Source: Pseudomonas sp. Fl4BN1 (lineage in GTDB: Bacteria; Pseudomonadota; Gammaproteobacteria; Pseudomonadales; Pseudomonadaceae). Taken from it: 64,000 nucleotides of DNA. The translations under genes and the position numbers were made by a program. Shown one piece after another: positions 9,270-18,629 of the stretch (positions are counted from its first letter, which is position 1; every line of letters begins with the position of its first letter). Location of the stretch: contig NZ_JAAARM010000028.1 of the NCBI RefSeq assembly GCF_009908285.1, positions 1-64,000 of the forward strand, given 5' to 3'. Under the pieces are notes generated by a model. It was not told where the DNA came from, did no database searches, and saw nothing but the letters and a program-made list of their open reading frames with translations.

Positions 9270-9736
9270 TGCAAAACCGCACCCTGGAAATCGGTGTCGG
9301 CCTATTCTTGCTGGCTGGCATCTTGGCTTTGCTGTTGCTTGCCCTGCGGGTCAGTGGCTTGTCTCCGACAGCGAGCACCGATACTTATAAGCTTTATGCC
9401 TACTTCGACAATATTGCCGGTTTGACGGTCAGGGCTAAAGTGACCATGGCCGGCGTGACCATCGGCAAGGTCACGGCGATCGATCTGGATCGTGACAGCT
9501 TCACTGGCCGGGTAACGATGCAGTTGGAAAAACGTGTGGATAATCTGCCGACTGACTCTACTGCATCTATCCTGACTGCTGGCCTGTTGGGTGAGAAATA
9601 CATCGGTATCAGCGTGGGCGGGGAAGAAGCCTTGCTCAAGGATGGTGGAACCATCCACGACACCCAGTCGTCGCTGGTACTGGAGGACCTGATCGGTAAA
9701 TTCCTGCTCAATACCGTTAGCAAAGACGCCAAATGA
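9269..9736 (+). CDS. mlaD: Outer membrane lipid asymmetry protein MlaD (MCE domain)
   Basis: 155 residues with one N-terminal membrane anchor (about 8-28) and a single MCE domain (about 40-118, with VKVTMAGVTIGKV). It forms the hexameric lipid-binding ring on the periplasmic face. Slightly shorter than the E. coli protein at the C-terminus. It is followed at once by mlaC. Confidence 0.97.
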   Translation: MQNRTLEIGVGLFLLAGILALLLLALRVSGLSPTASTDTYKLYAYFDNIAGLTVRAKVTMAGVTIGKVTAIDLDRDSFTGRVTMQLEKRVDNLPTDSTASILTAGLLGEKYIGISVGGEEALLKDGGTIHDTQSSLVLEDLIGKFLLNTVSKDAK

Positions 9737-9747
9737 GGAGTTTTTCG

Positions 9748-10401
9748 ATGATCTCTACCTTGCGACGTGGTCTGTTGGTGCTGCTGGCGGCCTTGCCGCT
9801 GTTGGCCAACGCGGCGGGGACGCCTTCCGCGCATGATCTGGTGCAGGACACGACCCACCGTCTGCTCGCCGACCTGGCAGCCAATAAAGAGAAGTACAAG
9901 CAAAGCCCTAGCGAGTTCTACAACGCCTTGAACGGCATTGTCGGTCCTGTGGTGGACGCCGATGGCATCTCCCGCAGCATCATGACCGTCAAGTATTCGC
10001 GCAAGGCCACGCCGGAGCAGATGGCGCGTTTCCAGGAGAACTTCAAGCGCAGCCTGATGCAGTTCTATGGCAACGCCTTGCTGGAGTACAACAACCAGGG
10101 CATCACGGTTTCTCCGGCCAAGGATGAAAGCGGCACCCGTACCAGCGTTGATATGCAGGTCAAGGGCAACAACGGGGCGATCTACCCGGTGTCCTACACC
10201 CTGGAAAAGCTCAACGACGAGTGGAAAGTGCGTAACGTGATCATCAACGGCATCAATATCGGCAAGCTGTTCCGTGATCAGTTCGCCGATGCCATGCAGC
10301 GCAACGGCAATAATCTGGACAAGACCATCGACGGCTGGGCTGGCGAAGTGGCCAAGGCCAAGGAAGCTACCGAAGGCACTGCACAAAAGGCTGCGCAATG
10401 A
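9748..10401 (+). CDS. mlaC: Periplasmic phospholipid-binding protein MlaC
   Basis: The ATG at 9748 is preferred over one at 9733, because GAGGAG lies seven bases before it and because the product then begins with a proper signal peptide (MISTLRRGLL... cut near NAAG). About 217 residues of the MlaC/Ttg2D family. It ferries phospholipid between the outer-membrane MlaA complex and MlaFEDB. The stop overlaps the mlaB start. Confidence 0.95.
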   Translation: MISTLRRGLLVLLAALPLLANAAGTPSAHDLVQDTTHRLLADLAANKEKYKQSPSEFYNALNGIVGPVVDADGISRSIMTVKYSRKATPEQMARFQENFKRSLMQFYGNALLEYNNQGITVSPAKDESGTRTSVDMQVKGNNGAIYPVSYTLEKLNDEWKVRNVIINGINIGKLFRDQFADAMQRNGNNLDKTIDGWAGEVAKAKEATEGTAQKAAQ

Positions 10402-10703
10402 GTGACTCCGCCGTACGCCTTGGTGATGCTGGAGAGTTGCTGATCAGTGGCGTGCTGGACTACCGCAGCGGCCCGGGCCTGCGCAAGCAGGGCCAGGCGC
10501 TGATCAAGTCGAGCCCGGCGTCGGCGCTGGTACTGGATTGCTCGGCGGTGGAAAAGTCCAGCAGCGTCGGTCTTGCCCTGTTGCTGGCGTTCATCCGTGA
10601 TGCCCAGGGTCTCGGCAAGGCGGTGAGTATTCGTGCTCTGCCCGAGGACATGCGCGAGATCGCCGAGGTTTCCGGGGTGACCGAGATCTTCGCCCATCCC
10701 TAG
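10398..10703 (+). CDS. mlaB: STAS domain protein MlaB
   Basis: 101 residues, a lone STAS domain. The LDCSAVEKSSSVGLALLL segment matches the anti-sigma-antagonist motif with a serine at the usual phosphorylation-loop place. It binds and activates MlaF. Last gene of the mla operon; overlaps mlaC by 4 nt and is followed by a terminator. Confidence 0.94.
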   Translation: MSDSAVRLGDAGELLISGVLDYRSGPGLRKQGQALIKSSPASALVLDCSAVEKSSSVGLALLLAFIRDAQGLGKAVSIRALPEDMREIAEVSGVTEIFAHP

Positions 10704-10732
10704 CTTCAGAACCGTGTAACCCACATCTATAT

Positions 10733-10787
10733 AGAAGCCCCCCGTCAGAGTCCTGCTATGCGGGGTTCGCAGGCGCGGGGCTTTTTT
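10733..10787 (+). terminator. Rho-independent terminator after mlaB
   Basis: Arms around AAGCCCC (10735-10741) and GGGGCTT end in a T-rich run (GGGGCTTTTTTG, about 10777-10787). The loop is long, about 35 nt. It separates the mla operon from ibaG. Confidence 0.65.
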
Positions 10788-10833
10788 GTATGATGTCCGA
10801 CCCGCGCGCACAGGGCGCCGATTGAGGTTGAGC

Positions 10834-11073
10834 ATGCAGGCCAACGAAGTGAAGAGCTTTCTTGAAGGAAAGCTGCCCGAAGCTCAGGTAGAAGTTGAGG
10901 GCGAAGGCTGCAACTTTCAGCTGAACGTGATTAGCGACGAACTGTCGGCCTTGAGCCCGGTGAAGCGTCAGCAAAGCATCTATGCCCATTTGAATCCATG
11001 GATTGCCGATGGCAGCATCCACGCGATCACTATGAAATTTTTCAGCCGCGCGGCCTGGGCCGAGCGCACCTGA
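10834..11073 (+). CDS. ibaG: BolA family protein IbaG
   Basis: 79 residues. The start is set at ATG 10834 (MQANEVKSFL); the longer frame upstream runs into the terminator. The BolA-like fold includes the conserved nucleic-acid/Fe-S face. The family (YrbA/IbaG) acts with monothiol glutaredoxin in iron-sulfur handling and acid resistance. It is placed between mlaB and murA as in other gammaproteobacteria. Confidence 0.93.
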   Translation: MQANEVKSFLEGKLPEAQVEVEGEGCNFQLNVISDELSALSPVKRQQSIYAHLNPWIADGSIHAITMKFFSRAAWAERT

Positions 11074-11095
11074 GCCCAAGGGCGTCGAGACTGTT

Positions 11096-12361
11096 ATGGA
11101 TAAATTGATTATTACCGGCGGCGTTCGCCTTGATGGCGAGATCCGTATTTCCGGGGCCAAGAACTCCGCGCTGCCGATTCTGGCGGCAACCCTGCTGTGC
11201 GATGGCCCGGTCACTGTGGCCAACCTGCCGCACCTGCACGACATCACCACCATGATCGAGCTGTTCGGTCGCATGGGCATCGAGCCGGTGATCGACGAGA
11301 AACTCAGCGTCGAAATCGACCCGCGCACCATCAAGACCCTGGTGGCCCCGTACGAGCTGGTGAAAACCATGCGCGCCTCGATCCTGGTACTGGGACCGAT
11401 GGTTGCCCGTTTCGGCGAAGCTGAAGTGGCCCTGCCTGGCGGTTGCGCCATCGGCTCGCGTCCGGTGGACCTGCACATCCGCGGCCTGGAAGCCATGGGT
11501 GCGGTAATCGACGTCGAAGGCGGCTACATCAAGGCCAAGGCGCCTGAGGGTGGCCTGCGCGGCGCGAACTTCTTCTTCGATACCGTGAGTGTGACCGGTA
11601 CCGAGAACATCATGATGGCCGCTGCCTTGGCCAAGGGCCGCAGCGTGTTGCAGAACGCCGCTCGCGAACCTGAAGTCGTGGACCTGGCGAACTTCCTGAT
11701 TGCCATGGGTGCGAAGATTTCTGGTGCCGGTACCGACACCATCACCATCGATGGTGTCGAGCGCCTGCATCCGGCGATCTACAAAGTCATGCCTGACCGT
11801 ATCGAAACCGGCACCTACCTGGTGGCCGCAGCGGTCACCGGCGGTCGGGTCAAGGTCAAGGACACTGATCCGACCATCCTTGAAGCAGTGCTGGAAAAAC
11901 TCAAGGAAGCGGGTGCTGAAGTCACCACCGGCAGCGACTGGATCGAGCTCAACATGCACGGCAAGCGCCCCAAGGCGGTCAACGTGCGTACTGCGCCATA
12001 CCCGGCGTTCCCGACTGACATGCAGGCGCAGTTCATCTCCCTGAATGCGATTGCCGAAGGCACTGGCGCAGTCATCGAGACCATCTTCGAAAACCGTTTC
12101 ATGCACGTGTACGAACTGCACCGCATGGGCGCCAAGATCCAGGTTGAAGGCAACACCGCGATCGTCACCGGTACCGAAATCCTCAAGGGCGCGCCAGTCA
12201 TGGCCACCGACCTGCGGGCTTCGGCCAGCCTGGTGATCTCGGCCCTGATGGCCGAAGGCGATACCCTGATCGACCGCATCTACCACATCGACCGTGGTTA
12301 CGAGTGCATCGAAGAGAAGCTGCAGATGCTCGGCGCGAAGATCCGCCGCGTACCGGGTTAA
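11096..12361 (+). CDS. murA: UDP-N-acetylglucosamine 1-carboxyvinyltransferase
   Basis: 421 residues, two inside-out alpha/beta domains. The catalytic cysteine is Cys117 in the loop LPGGCAIGSRPVD, the fosfomycin target, and the Lys22/Asn23 pair in SGAKNSALP is present. First committed step of peptidoglycan synthesis. It lies between ibaG and hisG. Confidence 0.98.
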   Translation: MDKLIITGGVRLDGEIRISGAKNSALPILAATLLCDGPVTVANLPHLHDITTMIELFGRMGIEPVIDEKLSVEIDPRTIKTLVAPYELVKTMRASILVLGPMVARFGEAEVALPGGCAIGSRPVDLHIRGLEAMGAVIDVEGGYIKAKAPEGGLRGANFFFDTVSVTGTENIMMAAALAKGRSVLQNAAREPEVVDLANFLIAMGAKISGAGTDTITIDGVERLHPAIYKVMPDRIETGTYLVAAAVTGGRVKVKDTDPTILEAVLEKLKEAGAEVTTGSDWIELNMHGKRPKAVNVRTAPYPAFPTDMQAQFISLNAIAEGTGAVIETIFENRFMHVYELHRMGAKIQVEGNTAIVTGTEILKGAPVMATDLRASASLVISALMAEGDTLIDRIYHIDRGYECIEEKLQMLGAKIRRVPG

Positions 12362-12406
12362 TTGCTTCAGGGGCACAGGGAGGTGCCCACAGCCGAATCA
12401 GTTCCA

Positions 12407-12432
12407 CGTCGAGCCTGTCTTCAGGCTCGACG
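12407..12432 (+). other. Perfect 11-bp hairpin between murA and hisG
   Basis: Arms CGTCGAGCCTG (12407-12417) and CAGGCTCGACG (12422-12432) pair perfectly around a four-base loop. No T-run follows on either strand, so it is not a classical intrinsic terminator. It could be an RNA stability or attenuation structure ahead of hisG. Confidence 0.6.
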
Positions 12433-12490
12433 CATGTCTGGCGCCGTTTGCGTCCGGGCATCAGTCGCCGCATAAGGACTTACGTTACTC

Positions 12491-13126
12491 ATGTTGACCA
12501 TCGCACTGTCCAAGGGCCGTATCCTCGACGACACGTTGCCGCTTCTGGCTGAAGCGGGCATCGTGCCAACCGAGAATCCGGACAAGAGCCGCAAACTGAT
12601 CATCCCCACGACCCAGGACGATGTTCGCCTGTTGATCGTGCGCGCCACCGATGTGCCGACCTATGTCGAGCATGGCGCCGCCGACCTCGGGGTGGCCGGC
12701 AAGGACGTCCTGATGGAGTACACCGGCCAGGGCCTGTACGAGCCGTTGGACCTGCAGATTGCCCAGTGCAAGCTGATGACTGCTGGCGCCATTGGTGCAG
12801 TCGAGCCCAAGGGCCGTCTGCGGGTCGCCACCAAGTTCGTCAATGTAGCCAAGCGCTACTATGCCGAGCAGGGCCGTCAGGTGGATATCATCAAGCTCTA
12901 CGGCTCGATGGAGCTGGCGCCGCTGATCGGTCTGGCAGACAAGATCATCGACGTGGTCGATACCGGCAACACCCTGCGGGCCAACGGTCTGGAGCCCCAG
13001 GAACTGATTGCCACCATCAGCTCTCGCCTGGTGGTCAACAAGGCATCGATGAAGATGCAGCACGCCCGTATCCAGGCGTTGATCGACACCCTGCGCAAGG
13101 CAGTGGAATCGCGACACCGCGGCTGA
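12491..13126 (+). CDS. hisG: ATP phosphoribosyltransferase, short form
   Basis: 211 residues, the HisG-S form that lacks the C-terminal regulatory domain and needs HisZ as partner. It has the family motifs near the N-terminus (LSKGRILD) and the PRPP loop VDTGNTLRANGL. First step of histidine synthesis. HisZ is not in this window. Confidence 0.97.
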   Translation: MLTIALSKGRILDDTLPLLAEAGIVPTENPDKSRKLIIPTTQDDVRLLIVRATDVPTYVEHGAADLGVAGKDVLMEYTGQGLYEPLDLQIAQCKLMTAGAIGAVEPKGRLRVATKFVNVAKRYYAEQGRQVDIIKLYGSMELAPLIGLADKIIDVVDTGNTLRANGLEPQELIATISSRLVVNKASMKMQHARIQALIDTLRKAVESRHRG

Positions 13127-13280
13127 CTCACATGCGCGGCCTTGAGTCGCGCCCATCTATCCGCGTCATAGCCAGAATGCTCAGGTGCCCACGCGGATGG
13201 CTTGGTAGTCTTGCGGCGCCTGAGTTTTGCAAAACCAAGCTTGCCCTTTTGTGCATTCGCCAATCAATGAGGCCTTCGCT

Positions 13281-14609
13281 ATGACCGCTCCCACTGCAAT
13301 TCGCCGACTCAACGCTGCCGACCCGGATTTCGCCCAGCATCTGGATCATTTGCTGAGCTGGGAAAGTGTCTCTGATGACTCGGTTAATCAGCGGGTGCTG
13401 GACATCATCAAGGCGGTGCGCGAGCGCGGTGACGCGGCGCTGGTGGAGTTCACCCAGCGTTTTGATGGCCTGGAGGTGGCCTCCATGGCGGACCTGATCC
13501 TGCCTCGTGAGCGCTTGGAACTGGCCCTGACGCGGATCACCGTGGTTCAGCGCGAAGCCCTGGAAAAGGCTGCCGCCCGGGTGCGCAGCTACCACGAAAA
13601 GCAGAAGCAGGATTCCTGGACCTACACCGAGGCCGACGGCACCGTGCTGGGGCAGAAGGTTACGCCGCTGGACCGTGCCGGCCTGTACGTACCGGGAGGC
13701 AAGGCCTCCTATCCGTCGTCGGTGCTGATGAACGCAATCCCGGCCAAGGTGGCAGGTGTCACCGAAGTGGTGATGGTGGTGCCGACCCCGCGCGGTGAGA
13801 TCAACGAGTTGGTGCTGGCTGCGGCCTGCATCGCCGGGGTCGACCGAGTGTTCACCATCGGCGGCGCCCAGGCCGTGGCCGCGCTGGCCTACGGCACTGA
13901 AAGCGTGCCGCAAGTGGACAAGGTGGTAGGCCCGGGCAACATCTATGTGGCGACTGCCAAGCGCCACGTGTTCGGCCAGGTGGGAATCGACATGATCGCC
14001 GGTCCTTCGGAGATCCTCGTGGTCTGCGACGGCCAGACCGATCCGGACTGGATTGCCATGGACCTGTTCTCCCAGGCCGAGCACGACGAAGACGCCCAGG
14101 CGATCCTGGTCAGCCCGGATGCCGAGTTTCTCGACAAGGTGGCAGCCAGCATCGCCAAGCTACTGCCGACCATGGAACGTGCGGCAATCATCAACACCTC
14201 GATCAACGGCCGCGGCGCGCTGATCAAGGTCTGCGACATGCAGCAGGCGATTGAAGTGGCCAACCGTATTGCCCCCGAGCACCTGGAGTTGTCCGTTGCC
14301 GATCCGCAAGCCTGGCTGCCGCAGATTCGTCACGCCGGAGCGATCTTCATGGGTCGCCACACCTCCGAGGCGCTTGGGGATTACTGCGCCGGTCCGAACC
14401 ACGTGCTGCCGACCTCCGGCACTGCGCGTTTCTCTTCACCGCTGGGGGTGTACGACTTCCAGAAGCGCTCGTCGATCATCTTCTGCTCCGAGCAGGGTGC
14501 GTCCGAGCTAGGCCGGACGGCTTCGGTGCTGGCCCGTGGCGAGTCGCTGACTGCCCACGCCCGCAGCGCCGAATACCGCATCGTCGACGATCAAGATCAG
14601 GGGCAATGA
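13281..14609 (+). CDS. hisD: Histidinol dehydrogenase
   Basis: The start is ATG 13281 (MTAPTAIRRL), giving 442 residues, the usual length. The zinc and catalytic residues are in the conserved SQAEHDEDAQ and IAPEHLEL segments. It performs the last two oxidations to histidine. The stop overlaps the hisC start region. Confidence 0.97.
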   Translation: MTAPTAIRRLNAADPDFAQHLDHLLSWESVSDDSVNQRVLDIIKAVRERGDAALVEFTQRFDGLEVASMADLILPRERLELALTRITVVQREALEKAAARVRSYHEKQKQDSWTYTEADGTVLGQKVTPLDRAGLYVPGGKASYPSSVLMNAIPAKVAGVTEVVMVVPTPRGEINELVLAAACIAGVDRVFTIGGAQAVAALAYGTESVPQVDKVVGPGNIYVATAKRHVFGQVGIDMIAGPSEILVVCDGQTDPDWIAMDLFSQAEHDEDAQAILVSPDAEFLDKVAASIAKLLPTMERAAIINTSINGRGALIKVCDMQQAIEVANRIAPEHLELSVADPQAWLPQIRHAGAIFMGRHTSEALGDYCAGPNHVLPTSGTARFSSPLGVYDFQKRSSIIFCSEQGASELGRTASVLARGESLTAHARSAEYRIVDDQDQGQ

Positions 14610-15664
14610 GCATGAGCAAATTCTGGAGTCCATTCGTCAAGAACCTGGTGCCTTACGTGCCGGGCGAACAGCCGAAGCTGACCAAGCTGGTCAAGCTCAA
14701 CACCAACGAAAACCCCTACGGTCCTTCGCCCAAAGCCCTGGCGGCGATGCAGGCGGAGCTCAACGACAACCTGCGTCTCTATCCCGACCCCAACAGCGAC
14801 CTGCTCAAGCAGGCGGTGGCCAGCTACTACGGAGTACAGGGCAACCAGGTGTTCCTCGGCAACGGTTCCGATGAAGTCCTGGCGCACATCTTCCATGGCT
14901 TGCTGCAACAGGATCAGCCGCTGCTGTTCCCGGATATCAGCTATAGCTTCTACCCGGTGTATTGCGGCCTGTACGGCATCGATTTCGAAGCGGTGCCGCT
15001 GGATGAGCAATTCCAGATTCGTGTAGCCGACTACGCCAAGCCCAATGGCGGGATCATCTTCCCCAACCCGAACGCGCCGACGGGCTGCCTGCTGGCCCTG
15101 GACGCCGTGGAGCAGATCCTCAAGGCCAGTCCGGATTCGGTGGTGGTGGTCGACGAGGCCTATATCGATTTCGGCGGCGAGACGGCTATCAGCCTGGTGG
15201 ATCGCTATCCGAACCTGCTGGTGACCCAGACCCTGTCCAAATCCCGCTCCCTGGCCGGGCTGCGAGTAGGCCTTGCGGTGGGCCACCCGGACCTGATCGA
15301 AGCCCTGGAGCGGATCAAGAACAGCTTCAACTCCTATCCGCTGGATCGCCTGGCGATTGTCGGCGCGGCGGCAGCCTTCGAGGATCGCGAGTACTTCACC
15401 AAGACCTGCCAGCAGGTGATAGCCAGCCGTGAGTGGGTCGTGGCGCAGTTGCAAGCCAAGGGTTTCGAGGTGCTGCCATCGGCGGCCAACTTCATCTTTG
15501 CCCGGCATCCACAGCACGACGCGGCGGGTCTTGCCGCCAAGCTGCGGGAGCAGGGGGTGATCGTGCGTCACTTCAAGCAGGAGCGGATCGCCCAGTTCCT
15601 GCGGATCAGCATCGGTACGCCGGAGCAGAACCAGGCGCTGATCGACGGGCTGGGCGACCTGTAG
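14606..15664 (+). CDS. hisC: Histidinol-phosphate aminotransferase
   Basis: 352 residues, PLP aminotransferase class I/II. The PLP lysine is in TLSKSRSLAGLRVG, and the substrate region includes NTNENPYGPSP near the N-terminus. The start is at 14606, or at the second ATG at 14612. It overlaps the end of hisD by 4 nt, so the two are coupled. Confidence 0.97.
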   Translation: MSMSKFWSPFVKNLVPYVPGEQPKLTKLVKLNTNENPYGPSPKALAAMQAELNDNLRLYPDPNSDLLKQAVASYYGVQGNQVFLGNGSDEVLAHIFHGLLQQDQPLLFPDISYSFYPVYCGLYGIDFEAVPLDEQFQIRVADYAKPNGGIIFPNPNAPTGCLLALDAVEQILKASPDSVVVVDEAYIDFGGETAISLVDRYPNLLVTQTLSKSRSLAGLRVGLAVGHPDLIEALERIKNSFNSYPLDRLAIVGAAAAFEDREYFTKTCQQVIASREWVVAQLQAKGFEVLPSAANFIFARHPQHDAAGLAAKLREQGVIVRHFKQERIAQFLRISIGTPEQNQALIDGLGDL

Positions 15665-15694
15665 TCCAGGTGCCTGGAGCCTGATGCGGCCGCA

Positions 15695-16426
15695 TCACTC
15701 TTCGTGGTGCGGCTCGCCGAGGAAGGTCAGGGAACTGAACAGACCGCGTGATGCCACATCCGGGTTGTCCTTGAGCGGAACCTCCAGCTCTGTGGCAATC
15801 ACGTTCAAACCTTCATTCCTCACCAGCACTTGAGCGCGTCCCTGGGCATCGGTTTCGGTGCTCAGGGTGCTTGGCGCATTACGGTAATCACCGATCAACT
15901 TCACCCCGGCCACGGGCTGTCCGTCCAGCAGCACCCGCACTGGCAGGTTCTTGCCCGGGCCTACGGTCAGTGGGTCGACTTCGGGCAGGATCACCAGCTT
16001 GAGCTGTTCCAGTTTGGGAAGCTTCGCTCCCGGTTGATAGATCGCCAGGCTGTACTTGAAGGTGTGGGTCGAGGCGATGGCCCCCGGGACTTTGCTGCGC
16101 CCCTGGTTAACCCAGCGTTTGTCCGCTGTCTGCGACCACGGACCGTTGTCCAGTGCCACCGCCAGCACCGCCGGGGGCTTGAGTGGCTGCAGGCGTGCGT
16201 GGTCGGCCAGGCGTTGCACGCTCACCGGAATCATTCTGGCGGCGCCGTCATAGGCCCAGGCACCGCTGACCTTCTTGGCCTTGAAGGCGTCGTCTTCGGC
16301 GCCGTGGCCGTAGATCACTTCGATATTGCCCCGTCGCTGTTCGGTCCACAGGCCGTGGGCCGAGGCCTGGGTGGTGCACAGTGCGGCGAGCAGGCCGAGC
16401 AGGAAGATTGATTTGCGCTGTTGCAT
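15695..16426 (-). CDS. Periplasmic DUF4198 protein, probably linked to metal uptake
   Basis: 243 residues, signal peptide to about residue 23 (cut near ASAHG), so a new N-terminal His-Gly is exposed. A DUF4198-type all-beta body follows, with the pattern PLTVGPGKNLPVRVLLDGQPVAG. The C-terminus is GEPHHEE. It starts 13 nt after the TonB receptor ends and shares its strand, so it probably assists uptake of the same ligand. Members of this family often sit near nickel, cobalt or iron transporters; the ligand here is unknown. Confidence 0.7.
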   Translation of the reverse strand: MQQRKSIFLLGLLAALCTTQASAHGLWTEQRRGNIEVIYGHGAEDDAFKAKKVSGAWAYDGAARMIPVSVQRLADHARLQPLKPPAVLAVALDNGPWSQTADKRWVNQGRSKVPGAIASTHTFKYSLAIYQPGAKLPKLEQLKLVILPEVDPLTVGPGKNLPVRVLLDGQPVAGVKLIGDYRNAPSTLSTETDAQGRAQVLVRNEGLNVIATELEVPLKDNPDVASRGLFSSLTFLGEPHHEE

Positions 16427-16438
16427 GGTGATTCCCTT

Positions 16439-18544
16439 TTACAGGTTGAGTGTCAGGCTGACGGTGAAGTTGCGCGGCTCGCCGGGGTTGACCCAGTAGT
16501 TGCTGTAGGAGCGCTCGTAGTACTTCTCGTCGAAGAGGTTGTTCAGGTTCAGGCCCAGGGTGAGCTTGTCGCTGGCTTTGTAGTGGGCCAGCAGATCCAG
16601 GGTGCGATAGGCCGGCAGTTCGAAGCTGCCGCCGGACTCGCCCGAGCGATCGCCGACATAGGTCAGGGCGGCGCCGATGTCCGAGCCTTTGAGGTGGCCG
16701 TCCTGGAACTCATACACCCCCAGCAGGCTGCCGCTGTGCCTGGCCACGCCGAGCATGCGGCTGCCGGCGGGGATCGCCCGATCGCCCTTGGTGACCTTGG
16801 CATCGATCAAGGCATAGGCGCCGATGACCCTGAGCGCATCGGTCAGTTGGCCGCTGACCTGCACGTCGAAGCCTTGGCTGCGGGCCTTGCCCGCGGCGCG
16901 GCTGGAGTCGGTGCCGGGGTCCAGGGCCAGGACGTTTTCCTTGTCGATATGGAAGGCGGCGAGGGTGGCGCTCAGGCGCTCGTCGAGCAGCTCGCTCTTG
17001 ATCCCCACTTCATAACCGACGCCTTCCTCAGGTTTGAAGGTCTTGCCAGCTGCATCCAGCCCGTTGTTGGGCTTGAACGAGGTGGAGGCGTTGGCGAACA
17101 CCCCCACTTGCGGGGTCAGTTGGTAGAGCAGGCCGGCGCGTTGGGTCAGGGCGTCGTGGCGCTGGCGGCTGCGCTTGCTGGTGGTGTGGTCGTCGATCTT
17201 TTGCTCGAAGTGTTCGACGCGGGCGCCGACCATGCCCCGCAGACGGTCAGTGAAGATGATCTGGTCCTGCAGGTTCAGGGCCTGGCTTTCGACATGCTCG
17301 AAAAAATCAGTGCCGGAGCGTTTGCCGTTGGGCTTGGCCTGGCCGTAGATCGGGTCGTAGATATCGATGGCATAGGCGCCGCCGGCGAGGGTGGTGACCC
17401 GCTCGTTCTTGCGGTAGTTCTCGTATTCGCTGCCGATCAGCAGCTCGTGCTGCCAGCTGCCGATGTCGAACAGGCCGCGCAGTTCCAGTTGGGTGATGCT
17501 GTCGTGCCAGTTGTTGTCGCGCTCACGGTAACGCCGATTGACTGTGTGCTGGTCGGCATTCAACGGGCGGGCTTCCGAGGCGAAGCCCCACAGTTTGCCT
17601 TCCTTGTAGTGGCTGGCCAGGCGCAGCTTCCAGCGGTCGTTGAGGTGATGCTCGAGGGTCGCCTGGAGCATGTTGTTGTGGTTGTCGATGTTGCCGTCGT
17701 TGGGCTCGCCGAGAAAGGTCGAGCGCGAGACTCCGCTCCAGCGATTGTCGGGGGCGACGATGCCGCGGTCGAAGGTCGAGCTGTGGCGCACGAACTCGCT
17801 TTCCAGCAGCAGGCTGGTGTCCGGGTTCAACTGCCAACTGAAGGACGGTGCGACGAATACCCGATGACTGTCCACGTGGTCACGGAAGCTGTGATTGTCC
17901 TCCACCGCCAGGTTGACCCGAGACAACAGGTTGCCCTGGGCATCCAGCGGGGTGTTGAGGTCCAGGGCCGTGCGGTAGCGGTCCCAGCTGCCGGCGCTGG
18001 TTTGCAGGGTGGCGAACGCTTCAGGCTGGGGTTTCTTGGTGACGATGTTCACCGTGCCACCGGGGTCGCCACGGCCATAGAGGCTGGCGGCCGGCCCCTT
18101 GAGCACCTCGATGCGCTCGATGTTGGCGGCGTCCGGAGTACTGGGATAACCGCGGTTGGCGCTGAAACCGTCCTTGTAGAACTCCGAGGTGGTGAAGCCG
18201 CGCACGCTGTATTCATACAGAGTCAGGCCGCCGAAGTTGTTCTGCTTGGAGACCCCACCGGCAAACTCCAAGGCGCGCTCGACGTTGCTGCTGCCCAAGT
18301 CCTTGAGCACGCTGGCGGGGATCACGCTGATGGACTGTGGGATGTCGCGAATGGCTGTGTCGGTCTTGGTGGCACTGGCTGAGCGAGTGGCCCGATAACC
18401 TTTGACCGGGCCGGTGGCAGATTCGTATTCGGTGGTGATGCGGGTGGTTTCCAGCTCCAGCGACTGCGGTTCTTCGGCGAGCAGGGGGTCTGCCAGCAGG
18501 CCGAGGGTCAGGCCTGCCAGGGGGAGGATTTTTCGGGGCGTCAT
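16439..18544 (-). CDS. TonB-dependent outer membrane receptor (siderophore type)
   Basis: The start is placed at 18544 (MTPRKILPLAG), which gives a signal peptide cut near LLAEEP; about 701 residues. The plug domain (about 60-170) has the typical IPQSISVI and VLKGPAASLYGRGDPGGTVN motifs. The barrel follows and ends with a terminal aromatic/hydrophobic strand (FTVSLTLNL). There is no N-terminal signalling domain, so no FecR-type regulation is expected. A Fur-like site lies upstream. Substrate unknown; family members take ferric siderophores. Confidence 0.88.
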   Translation of the reverse strand: MTPRKILPLAGLTLGLLADPLLAEEPQSLELETTRITTEYESATGPVKGYRATRSASATKTDTAIRDIPQSISVIPASVLKDLGSSNVERALEFAGGVSKQNNFGGLTLYEYSVRGFTTSEFYKDGFSANRGYPSTPDAANIERIEVLKGPAASLYGRGDPGGTVNIVTKKPQPEAFATLQTSAGSWDRYRTALDLNTPLDAQGNLLSRVNLAVEDNHSFRDHVDSHRVFVAPSFSWQLNPDTSLLLESEFVRHSSTFDRGIVAPDNRWSGVSRSTFLGEPNDGNIDNHNNMLQATLEHHLNDRWKLRLASHYKEGKLWGFASEARPLNADQHTVNRRYRERDNNWHDSITQLELRGLFDIGSWQHELLIGSEYENYRKNERVTTLAGGAYAIDIYDPIYGQAKPNGKRSGTDFFEHVESQALNLQDQIIFTDRLRGMVGARVEHFEQKIDDHTTSKRSRQRHDALTQRAGLLYQLTPQVGVFANASTSFKPNNGLDAAGKTFKPEEGVGYEVGIKSELLDERLSATLAAFHIDKENVLALDPGTDSSRAAGKARSQGFDVQVSGQLTDALRVIGAYALIDAKVTKGDRAIPAGSRMLGVARHSGSLLGVYEFQDGHLKGSDIGAALTYVGDRSGESGGSFELPAYRTLDLLAHYKASDKLTLGLNLNNLFDEKYYERSYSNYWVNPGEPRNFTVSLTLNL

Positions 18545-18582
18545 CAGGCTGTTCCAATAGCAATATTGAAACAATATAACAT

Positions 18583-18601
18583 GACTAATGAGAATGCATG
18601 T
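18583..18601 (-). promoter_or_regulatory. Fur-box-like site upstream of the TonB receptor
   Basis: The stretch containing AATGAGAATGCAT, about 40 nt before the receptor start, resembles the Fur consensus GATAATGATAATCATTATC in its central part. The right half is degenerate. It fits iron control of the receptor, but is judged by eye only. Confidence 0.4.
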
Positions 18602-18629
18602 TGTTAGCCCGGCATGGCCGGGCGCACAT

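Noticed and set aside
16421..18382. Long plus-strand frame opposite the TonB receptor
   Set aside because: The receptor plug and barrel motifs are clear on the minus strand; the other reading lacks any recognisable domain.
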